7,267 nucleotides of DNA from JAPLHV01 sp964464245 (GTDB lineage: Bacteria > Caldisericota > JANLFM01): contig CAYXFH010000104.1 of NCBI GenBank assembly GCA_964464245.1, forward strand, positions 1 to 7,267, read 5' to 3'. How positions within the stretch are numbered: position 1 is the first letter of the stretch; each line of letters opens with the position of its first letter. Positions 1 through 5,745 of the stretch are shown in pieces. A program made the translations under genes and the position numbers. Under the pieces are notes generated by a model. That model was not told the DNA's origin. It saw only the letters and a program-made list of their open reading frames with translations, and ran no database searches.

Positions 1-1395
1 GGCACGATCATCGCCCGCCAGGCCGAGATCCTTCTTGACGGAGGGGCGTACGCCTCGGAGAGCCCCTTCGTGGTCATGAAAGCGTTGATCCATGTGGCAG
101 GCCCTTATAAGATCCCCCATCTCCGGGTGGACTGCCGCGCCGTTTACACCAACAAACGTCAGGCTGGAGCGATGCGCGGCTTCGGGGTGCCGCAAGTCAC
201 TTTTGCCTCGGAATCCCAGATCGATGCTCTAGCTCGCAAGCTGAGCTTCGACCCTTGGGAGCTTCGCTGTCGCAACGCCTTGACGGTGGGCGAAGCCAAT
301 GCCACCGGTCAGGTTTTCCAGGAGTCGGTGGGACTGATCCAGACCCTGGAGCTGGTGAAGGTGGAAGGGGAGTGGCCGGCCTGCTGGGAAAGGGCCCACG
401 CTGGCAGCAACCCCCGCTTCAAGCGAGGTGTCGGACTGGCTGCTATGATGCAGGGAATCTCCAACGGGGCGGAAGGGATCGACGTGGTCGGCGCTTCCGT
501 CCAAGTCAGCCAGGATGGCAGCGTCCTGGTCGGGTTGGGCCTGACCGAGTTGGGTCAGGGCAGCCGAACGGCCATGGCCCAGATTGCCGCTGAGATCTTG
601 GGCGTTCGACTGGAGAAGATCAGCGTCCGGCAGGTGGATACAGATACTGTCCATGACTCCGGCCCGACCGTGGCCTCCCGCACCACCACAGTGGGGGGGA
701 AAGCAGTCTGGATGGCCGCCCAAGCTGTGCGCACATCACTGTTGGAGATGGCTGGCCAGATGTTTCAAGCGCCTGCTGAGGCGATTGAGTTGGGGGAAGA
801 CTGCGCTTACCTGCGGGAAAACCAAGAAGCCCAGATTCCACTCGCCCAGGTCGCTACAGCCGCTTACTGGACTGGCCTTCCTTTGATGAACCTGGCCTTC
901 TCCCGCGCCCCCGACGCGCAGTACGATCACGAGACTCACCAGGGCCAGATCTACATCGCTTATAACTACGGCGCTCACCTGATGGAGGTGGAAGTGGACA
1001 CCTGGACTGGAAAGGTTCGCGTGCTTAGGCACCTTGCCAGCCACGATGTGGGCAAGGTGATCAACCCTCTGGGAGTGGAAGGCCAGGTGGAGGGCGCCGC
1101 CCTGATGGGGCTGGGCTTCGCCCACCTGGAGGAAGCGCTTGAAGAGAACGGGAAGATCCGCAATGCTAACTTCGCTGATTATCAGATCCCGTCCTTTGCA
1201 GAGCGCCTCCCCACCCGATTCCTTCCGGTGGAAGAAGCGACCCCCAATGGCCCCTTCGGCGCCAAAGGGATCGGTGAACCTCCCCTGGCTGGAACAGCCG
1301 CAGCTTTCGCCAACGCTGTCTCGGACGCCTTGGGGATCTCTTTCACGCGCTTGCCCATCACTCCCCAGCGGATCCTGGAGGCCCTTGAGGGGTAA
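1..1395 (+). CDS. Xanthine dehydrogenase family, molybdopterin-binding subunit (C-terminal part, 5' truncated)
   Basis: The reading frame is open from base 1, so the gene begins outside the window; 464 residues and a TAA stop are visible. What is seen: G-A-M-R-G-F-G-V-P-Q at visible residues 56-65 (the family's substrate-pocket Arg is R59), a cofactor-binding segment around E-L-G-Q-G at 183-187, a following A-S-R-T-T-T-V-G-G-K segment, and G-A-K-G-I-G-E-P-P at 420-428, where E426 matches the catalytic base glutamate. These are the signature blocks of the large subunit of molybdenum hydroxylases, which hydroxylate purines, aldehydes or N-heterocycles with water as the oxygen source and pass electrons to FeS and FAD subunits. 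Those partner subunits are not in the window. The next gene, in the same direction, is an amidohydrolase, which suggests hydroxylation followed by hydrolysis. The family is certain; the substrate is unknown. Confidence 0.95.
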   Translation, partial: GTIIARQAEILLDGGAYASESPFVVMKALIHVAGPYKIPHLRVDCRAVYTNKRQAGAMRGFGVPQVTFASESQIDALARKLSFDPWELRCRNALTVGEANATGQVFQESVGLIQTLELVKVEGEWPACWERAHAGSNPRFKRGVGLAAMMQGISNGAEGIDVVGASVQVSQDGSVLVGLGLTELGQGSRTAMAQIAAEILGVRLEKISVRQVDTDTVHDSGPTVASRTTTVGGKAVWMAAQAVRTSLLEMAGQMFQAPAEAIELGEDCAYLRENQEAQIPLAQVATAAYWTGLPLMNLAFSRAPDAQYDHETHQGQIYIAYNYGAHLMEVEVDTWTGKVRVLRHLASHDVGKVINPLGVEGQVEGAALMGLGFAHLEEALEENGKIRNANFADYQIPSFAERLPTRFLPVEEATPNGPFGAKGIGEPPLAGTAAAFANAVSDALGISFTRLPITPQRILEALEG

Positions 1396-1407
1396 TTGTC
1401 CTCAAAG

Positions 1408-1575
1408 GACTTGCTGCCGCAGGCTGGAGACTTGCTGCCGCAGGCTGGAGACTTGCTGCCGCAGGCTGGAGACTTGCTGCCGCAGGCTGGAGACTTGCTG
1501 CCGCAGGCTGGAGACTTGCTGCCGCAGGTTGGAGACTTGCTGCCGCAGGCTGGAGACTTGCTGCCGCAGGCTGGA
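1408..1575 (+). repeat. 21-bp tandem repeat array, 8 perfect-length copies
   Basis: Eight head-to-tail 21-bp units start at 1408, 1429, 1450, 1471, 1492, 1513, 1534 and 1555. Each contains the 18-nt core ACTTGCTGCCGCAGGCTG, with GAG as the 3-nt linker between cores. The only difference among the eight copies is a C-to-T change at 1529 in copy six. The unit has no stop codon in any of the six frames, so long artificial ORFs cross it. The array fills the space between the molybdenum hydroxylase and amidohydrolase genes; without it their gap would be about 30 nt. Each unit can form a small hairpin, CTTGC-TGCC-GCAGG (five pairs, one of them G-U). Near-identity of copies suggests recent expansion. 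Two more units lie at 4020-4061 in the opposite orientation. Confidence 0.98.
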
Positions 1576-1580
1576 TTGAG

Positions 1581-1587
1581 AAAGGAG
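1581..1587 (+). promoter_or_regulatory. Ribosome binding site that fixes the amidohydrolase start
   Basis: AAAGGAG lies six bases before the ATG at 1594, just after the last repeat unit. This supports starting the amidohydrolase here and not at upstream in-frame codons within the repeat array. Confidence 0.85.
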
Positions 1588-1593
1588 TTGAAG

Positions 1594-2985
1594 ATGGTTG
1601 ATCTGTTGATTCGAGGCGGACTGGTCCTCACCCTTGAGCCGAATACCCTGCAAGGACCGGTTTATTCCGATGGCGCGGTCGCCGTGGAGGGCAACCGCAT
1701 TGTCGCCGTGGGCCCCACTGCGGAGGTGGAGGCAGCCTTTCCGGAAGCCCATGAGGTGATCGATGCGCGAGGCCGGATCGTTATGCCTGGTTTTGTCTGC
1801 ACCCACACTCACATGCCATACGTGCTGGGGCATAACATGCCGGTGGACTTCAGCCAGTTGCATTCCTTCTGGGATATGTTGCAGAAGATGGGTTGGGAGT
1901 GGTTGGAGGATCTCACCACTGCCCAGGGTGTGTACGCCGCCACCCGCTACGCCGCTGCCAAGATGCTCAAGAGCGGGACCACTACGGTGTGCGAGCTGGT
2001 GGAGGCGCCCATCGCCCTGGGTGGATCACCTTCCCCTCTGCAGTCCTCGGCCCAAGCCGTCGAGGAGATCGGCATCCGCGCCCAGATCGGTTTCGAAGTG
2101 ACCGAGCGGGTCCTCGGCGTGCCTATCCTGGAGCGGTTGGAGCGAGCCAACGCGGAGAAGGGCTTCGCCGAGAACCTGGCTTTCCTGGAGAAGCACCCAC
2201 CGAGGAACGGCAGCCGGGTGGAAGGGCGCCTGGGAGTGCACACCGCTTTTACCAACTCGTACCAGACCCTGCGCCAGGCGCGTGAGGTAGCCGACGCCTT
2301 CGGTTGCGGCATCGAGATCCATGTCGCTGAGATCCCCCGTGTCTTCTTAGTGGAGAAATTCGGTAAATCGGCGCCGGAAGTGTTGGAAGAGACTGGCTTA
2401 CTGGGAGCGGACGTGATCGCCGCCCACTGCATCGACCTGACCGAGGGAGACCTGGAGATTCTTCGTCGCAACGGGGTGAACGTCGCCCACACACCGATGA
2501 GCAACTCCCTTGGCGGTAACGGCGTGGCTCACATCCCACGCATGCTGGAATTGGGGATCAATGTTACCCTCGGCCACGATTGCTTCTTTACCCTGGATTA
2601 TTCCCAATACTTCCGTTACATGTACCTGTTGCACAAGGCCCACAATGCCAACCCGATGTTGATCCTTCCTTTCCAGGCGCTGGATATCGCCACCGGCAAC
2701 GGCGCGCGCGCGATGGGACTGGGAGATGAGATCGGCAGCCTGAAAGTCGGCAAGAAGGCCGACCTGATCGTGATCCGGCCGGACTCGCCCACCCCGACTA
2801 CGCCTGAGTCGGTCCTCTCCTTTTTTACTATGACCTTCGAGGGGCGGCAGGTAGAACATGTCATTGTGGACGGCCGGGTAGTGGTAAAGAGCGGCTGCTT
2901 GACTACCGCCGACGAGGATGAGGTTCGTATGGCTTGTCTGGAGGAAGCGAAGATCCTCTGGCGTAAAAATGGTATTTTGATATAG
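1594..2985 (+). CDS. Metal-dependent amidohydrolase (ATZ/TRZ/SsnA-like, cytosine/guanine deaminase superfamily)
   Basis: This 463-residue protein of the amidohydrolase superfamily has the usual layout: a small N-terminal beta domain (about residues 1-62, ending V-I-D-A-R-G-R-I-V-M-P-G-F), a TIM-barrel, and a C-terminal return to the beta domain (G-S-L-K-V-G-K-K-A-D-L-I-V). Visible metal and catalytic residues are H71-T-H73, H243 (H-V-A-E), H278 (A-A-H-C), the H299-T-P-M-S-N segment, and D329 in G-H-D. Relatives hydrolyse C-N or C-Cl bonds on purines, pyrimidines, triazines or thioadenosine compounds. The ATG is chosen because of the SD at 1581-1587 and because family proteins start with a V-D-L-L-I-R-G-G-type strand. 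The frame stays open upstream through the repeat array to a TTG at 1396, which would add a 66-residue L-L-P-Q-A-G-D repeat tail; this is unlikely. Lying behind a molybdenum hydroxylase, it probably acts in the same pathway. Exact substrate unknown. Confidence 0.92.
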   Translation: MVDLLIRGGLVLTLEPNTLQGPVYSDGAVAVEGNRIVAVGPTAEVEAAFPEAHEVIDARGRIVMPGFVCTHTHMPYVLGHNMPVDFSQLHSFWDMLQKMGWEWLEDLTTAQGVYAATRYAAAKMLKSGTTTVCELVEAPIALGGSPSPLQSSAQAVEEIGIRAQIGFEVTERVLGVPILERLERANAEKGFAENLAFLEKHPPRNGSRVEGRLGVHTAFTNSYQTLRQAREVADAFGCGIEIHVAEIPRVFLVEKFGKSAPEVLEETGLLGADVIAAHCIDLTEGDLEILRRNGVNVAHTPMSNSLGGNGVAHIPRMLELGINVTLGHDCFFTLDYSQYFRYMYLLHKAHNANPMLILPFQALDIATGNGARAMGLGDEIGSLKVGKKADLIVIRPDSPTPTTPESVLSFFTMTFEGRQVEHVIVDGRVVVKSGCLTTADEDEVRMACLEEAKILWRKNGILI

Positions 2986-3016
2986 ACTACATCATTATTG
3001 CCTGGACTCCCAAGAA

Positions 3017-3038
3017 TCCACGGCAAGGAAAGCGTGGA
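3017..3038. promoter_or_regulatory. Inverted repeat upstream of the IclR-family gene, candidate operator
   Basis: TCCACG at 3017-3022 and CGTGGA at 3033-3038 are perfect inverted arms separated by 10 bp. Widening each arm by two bases adds one more match and one mismatch. The site sits in the 64-nt gap before the regulator gene. IclR-family proteins bind palindromic sites and often control their own genes, so autoregulation is a reasonable inference. The spacing does not match any specific known operator that I can name. Confidence 0.4.
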
Positions 3039-3049
3039 ATGAAGAGAAA

Positions 3050-3850
3050 ATGGAACAAAAAAAAGAAGAGAATACAAAAGAGGGAAACGGACGGAAAGTG
3101 AATACCATCCAATCAGTGGATCGGGCTTTGCGCATTCTGGAAGTGATCGCCCGGGCAGGCCGTGACCTCGGCCTGGTGGAGGTCAGCAAGTTGGTCGAGC
3201 TGGATCCAAGCACCACCTACCGTCTGCTCAAGACACTGGAGGCCCACCAATACGTCAAGCAAGGACAGAAAAAGGACAAATACTCGCTGGGCTTCAAGGC
3301 GTTCGAGATCGGCAACGCTATCCCACTGCTGGCTCATCTGCGCGGCGCTTGCAAGGGTCCGCTGGAGGCCTTGCGCGACCGCACCGGGGAGACTGCCAAT
3401 CTGGCTGTCCGGGATGGGCAGGAAGCCCTCTACGTCGAACAGATCTCCGCCCAACAATACACCTTGCGGGTCAGCTCCGAGGTCGGCCGGCGCGTGCCGT
3501 TGCATTCGACGGCAGTCGGAAAAGTTGTTCTCGCCTCTTTCAGCCAGGCGGAGCTGAACGCTTACCTGAAGCGCCCCCTCACCCCCTTTACCGCCAAGAC
3601 CATCACCAGCGCAGACAAGTTACGCGAGCATTTGGAAGAGACCCGCATGCGCAATTGGGCTCTGGATGACGAGGAATTCGAGTTCGGAGCGCGTTGCATC
3701 GCCACCCCGGTGAAGAATGCGGTGGGTCGGGTTATTGCTGTAGTGAGCATCTCCGGACCCTCCGTGCGCATTGGAGAGGATCGCATCACTTTCTTCCTGC
3801 CTCTGCTGATGCAGACCGCTACGCTGATCTCCAACTCCCTGAATTACTGA
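3050..3850 (+). CDS. IclR-family transcriptional regulator
   Basis: The 266-residue protein has an N-terminal winged helix-turn-helix (about residues 18-85; I-Q-S-V-D-R-A-L opens it, and L-V-E-V-S-K-L-V-E-L-D-P-S-T-T-Y-R-L-L carries the recognition helix). A C-terminal effector-binding domain follows, with the family blocks V-P-L-H-S-T-A-V-G-K-V-V-L-A and A-L-D-D-E-E-F-E-F-G-A-R-C-I-A-T-P-V. Such dimeric regulators sense small metabolites and control nearby catabolic genes, here most likely the hydroxylase and amidohydrolase upstream. The chosen ATG gives a 16-residue Lys/Glu-rich leader and has only a weak purine-rich stretch before it. A GTG at 3098 is an alternative start: it overlaps the stop of a short ORF at 3039-3101 that has a better SD. 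The stop codon overlaps the end of the convergent alkD pseudogene by 7 bp. Confidence 0.95.
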   Translation: MEQKKEENTKEGNGRKVNTIQSVDRALRILEVIARAGRDLGLVEVSKLVELDPSTTYRLLKTLEAHQYVKQGQKKDKYSLGFKAFEIGNAIPLLAHLRGACKGPLEALRDRTGETANLAVRDGQEALYVEQISAQQYTLRVSSEVGRRVPLHSTAVGKVVLASFSQAELNAYLKRPLTPFTAKTITSADKLREHLEETRMRNWALDDEEFEFGARCIATPVKNAVGRVIAVVSISGPSVRIGEDRITFFLPLLMQTATLISNSLNY

Positions 3851-4570
3851 AGCGAAGCGTCCTTCTGAGCGGCCCGCTCTTTCCACCCGCGCAGGGCATC
3901 CGCAGCGATCCAACGCGCTGGCTTGCTGGGAAGCCGAGCCATCTTCTGGGCACAAGCGATGGCTTCCAGAGAGAGGCTCGGGTTGCGCTTGCCTATTTGA
4001 CGCAACGCCCAATTGACTGAACAGCCTGCGGCAGCAAGTTAACAGCCTGCGGCAGCAAGTCCTTTCCTGACGTAGTTGCGTGGATTTTCCGCGCCCTCTA
4101 GCAGTAACAGGAAATAAGCCGCAAAACGCTCGTCGGAAGCATTTTGATCATGCACAGCCAGGAGCGTGAAACCGGCTCGGCGGACAAACACCTCCGGTCT
4201 TCGCCCCCATTGCCCGATCTTCTCCCAAGCCCAAGGAAGCCGGCGAAAGAGGTTGGCACAGAGATCTGGTCGGTCAGATCCCAGGAATCGAAGTCGCTCA
4301 CCCGCTGTTCCGTTTGCTGCTCGCCGACCTGGCTTGGTTCCTCCACCAGGCCTGCCAGGATGCGCGCTTCGTGGATCCCGCTGGCTCAGAGGACGAGCGC
4401 CAGGTCGTGGTCTTGGCCGCATTCCTTGGCCAGGCTGCGCAACTGGGGCATTGAGACGCCCAGGGCATGATCGGTGCGGATCCCGAGCGGGCAATCCCTG
4501 ACAGGGACTCAATGCGCGACCATGCGGTCAACCGGGTGATGACCTCTTCATAATGCAATCCATTTCCCAT
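3844..4570 (-). pseudogene. AlkD-like DNA alkylation repair glycosylase (HEAT-repeat family), decayed
   Basis: Homology runs the full length but switches frame. The start M-G-N-G-L-H-Y-E-E-V (ATG at 4568-4570) has a strong GGAGG SD. A one-base loss near 4482 moves the match into R-T-D-H-A-L-G-V-S-M-P-Q-L-R. TGA at 4386-4388 replaces what is probably Trp in L-V-L-W-A-S-G-I-H-E-A-R. Two extra bases near 4260-4264 shift the frame again, after D-F-D-S-W-D-L-T-D-Q-I, to C-A-N-L-F-R-R-L-P-W-A-W-E-K. A 42-nt repeat insertion (4020-4061) brings a TAA at 4039-4041. The C-terminus V-N-W-A-L-R-Q-I-G-K-R-N then runs to TAA at 3844-3846. Intact relatives excise 3-methyladenine/7-methylguanine; the W-D-L-T-D block matches the AlkD Trp/Asp pair, and the W of V-N-W-A-L-R a further DNA-contacting Trp. 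Without the insert, the 685 bp would encode about 228 residues, a normal family length. It follows the lipid kinase by 32 nt. Confidence 0.88.
4020..4061 (-). repeat. Two-unit copy of the 21-bp repeat inserted into the alkD-like gene
   Basis: Two 21-bp units (4041-4061, then 4020-4040 when read on the minus strand) carry the same 18-nt core, ACTTGCTGCCGCAGGCTG, as the array at 1408-1575. Here the linker is TTA instead of GAG. The linker creates an in-frame TAA. Deleting exactly these 42 nt joins AAAG to CAGTC and gives AAA-GCA-GTC, that is K-A-V ahead of N-W-A-L-R, which is the usual sequence in this family. No target duplication is visible. Confidence 0.93.
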
Positions 4571-4575
4571 AAAAG

Positions 4576-4580
4576 CCTCC
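4576..4580 (-). promoter_or_regulatory. SD of the alkD-like pseudogene
   Basis: On the minus strand GGAGG precedes the ATG at 4570 by five bases. It shows where the ancestral gene started. The SD partly overlaps the inner arm of the inverted repeat at 4579-4614. Confidence 0.7.
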
Positions 4581-4614
4581 GGCTAATTTGACTCGAAACA
4601 CCTCAAGTAGCCGG
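4579..4614 (-). other. Intercistronic inverted repeat between lipid kinase and alkD pseudogene
   Basis: Perfect 7-bp arms CCGGCTA (4608-4614, minus strand) and TAGCCGG (4579-4585) enclose a 22-nt loop in which TTGA and TCAA can add four more pairs. The structure covers the kinase stop codon and takes in the first two bases of the downstream SD. It could lower translation of the next gene. It could also be a poor terminator, since only four T residues follow, four bases later. Confidence 0.4.
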
Positions 4615-5532
4615 CTCCTCCGGTTTGGGAAGGGGGACTACTACGCGAACGGCTCTCGGCGCCAGGCGCAGGTGAACCGGGGTTTCCCCCAGTCCCGCCC
4701 CGGCAGCTTGAACCGGAAGAGGCGGATCGGCCTCCACCCGAACTTCGAAGTAGGCCTCGCGCTGCGCCAAGTGGCGGTCGATGCGCTGCCAACCGAGAAG
4801 CACGTTGGAGGTCAACAGCAGGTATTCAATCAAGTTCTTGGAGAAGATGCTGAAGACCTCAAGGCGACCGTCATCAAGGCGGGCTTGGGGGTCCAGTCGT
4901 AACAACGGTCCACCGATAGCCGTGCTGTTGGCGACGATCAAGTCGGATGCTGGGAACCGTGATTCCTGGCCGTCGATGGTCACACGAAAGGCGGCGTGCG
5001 GAGGGAAAATAGCCTTGCTGACAGCCGTCCAGACATAAGCAGCCGTCCCAAAAAGGCGCTTATCACGCTGAGAGGTGTCACGGACCACCGAGGCGTTGAG
5101 CCCCACTCCCACGTTGAGGAAGAAATGCCGCTTACCTATGCGCATGGCATCGATGGAACGAGCGCTATGCGGCCCGAGTGGCAACTTGATGGCTCGCTCC
5201 CCCTCCAGCGGGATTCCCAGGTCGCGTGCCAGGACATTGCCGGTGCCGCATGGCAGAATAGCCAAAGGCGCCTCCATCCCCACCAACCCTCCGGCCACGC
5301 TGGCCACCGTGCCATCCCCGCCGGCCGCGCAAAAAAGATCGTAAGGTTTTAAGCCTCCGGCTGGATCAGCCGCTTCTCGCACCAAGGAGGAGAGATCTTC
5401 ACCTGGATGGACGCAATGAACCCGAGCTTCCCAGCCGGCTTGAATTAGACGTTCCCGGAACCCCTCCCCCAGGATCAGGGCAGAGCCGTTGCCCGCCTCC
5501 GGGTTGAGCACGAGGAAAGCCTGGCGCCCCAT
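4603..5532 (-). CDS. Diacylglycerol kinase family lipid kinase (DagK catalytic domain, YegS/BmrU type)
   Basis: This 309-residue cytosolic or membrane-associated enzyme is expected to phosphorylate diacylglycerol or a related lipid with ATP, as part of lipid recycling. The nucleotide-binding signatures are clear: N-P-E-A-G-N-G at residues 10-16, G-G-D-G-T at 71-75, and P-C-G-T-G-N at 94-99 followed by V-L-A-R-D-L-G-I-P. The second, beta-rich domain follows, with F-L-N-V-G-V-G-L-N-A and D-D-G-R-L-E-V-F. The length is normal for the family (about 290-330). The ATG lies only 3 nt after the stop of the DUF6485 gene, and no strong SD is seen, so translation is probably coupled. The exact lipid substrate cannot be told from sequence. 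Confidence 0.94.
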   Translation of the reverse strand: MGRQAFLVLNPEAGNGSALILGEGFRERLIQAGWEARVHCVHPGEDLSSLVREAADPAGGLKPYDLFCAAGGDGTVASVAGGLVGMEAPLAILPCGTGNVLARDLGIPLEGERAIKLPLGPHSARSIDAMRIGKRHFFLNVGVGLNASVVRDTSQRDKRLFGTAAYVWTAVSKAIFPPHAAFRVTIDGQESRFPASDLIVANSTAIGGPLLRLDPQARLDDGRLEVFSIFSKNLIEYLLLTSNVLLGWQRIDRHLAQREAYFEVRVEADPPLPVQAAGAGLGETPVHLRLAPRAVRVVVPLPKPEEPAT

Positions 5533-5535
5533 TGG

Positions 5536-5730
5536 TCAGCGGCAGTGGAGGCGGCAGAATCGTTCGATAGATCGGTCGTAAGTGCGTTCCACCGCGACGG
5601 GGAAGCAGCACGCCGGCAGCTCCCCCAGTGAGCGGTGAAAGATAAGGCACTGGCAGCAGAGTCCCTTGCGCAGGCAGGGCTCGTAAGTGCAATTACAAGC
5701 CTGAAGGTTGCTCCTTTCCCGGCATTCCAT
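5536..5730 (-). CDS. DUF6485-type small cysteine-rich protein
   Basis: This is a 64-residue protein with 11 cysteines: C3, C12, C14, C19, C25, C26, C28, C41, C42, C59 and C63. The pattern N-C-T-Y-E-P-C-x3-G-L-C-C-Q-C-x3-H-R, then G-E-L-P-A-C-C-F-P and T-Y-D-R-S-I-E-R-F, is what I recognise as the DUF6485 family, which has no known function. The cysteine spacing suggests a zinc or Fe-S site, but that is inference. A strong SD (GGGAGGGA) precedes the ATG, 15 nt after the stop of the DOMON gene. The lipid kinase starts 3 nt downstream, so the three genes are probably co-transcribed. The extra Cys at the C-terminal tail (R-F-C-R-L-H-C-R) looks less typical of the family. Confidence 0.85.
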   Translation of the reverse strand: MECRERSNLQACNCTYEPCLRKGLCCQCLIFHRSLGELPACCFPVAVERTYDRSIERFCRLHCR

Positions 5731-5745
5731 CGGCAGTCCCTCCCC

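Noticed and set aside
1408..1575. CRISPR array
   Set aside because: Units are directly adjacent, with a constant 3-nt linker and no variable spacers; no cas genes are present.
1139..1631. Long ORFs on both strands crossing the repeat array (repeats such as R-L-E-T-C-C-R and P-A-C-G-S-K-S)
   Set aside because: The 21-bp unit has no stop in any frame, so these ORFs are by-products of the array and of the real genes on either side.
2971..3010. Promoter between the amidohydrolase and the regulator
   Set aside because: AT-rich pieces exist, but no -35/-10 pair has acceptable spacing, so read-through from upstream is as likely.
4098..4346. Separate small minus-strand gene beginning M-E-E-P-S-Q-V
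   Set aside because: The start is inside the AlkD-like homology (E-E-P-S-Q-V ... D-F-D-S-W-D), and the end is nonsense after the second frameshift.
4039..4512. A separate intact 157-residue minus-strand gene
   Set aside because: Its C-terminal half is the middle fragment of the AlkD-like pseudogene and its N-terminal half is out of frame with the homology. It ends at the TAA supplied by the inserted repeat.
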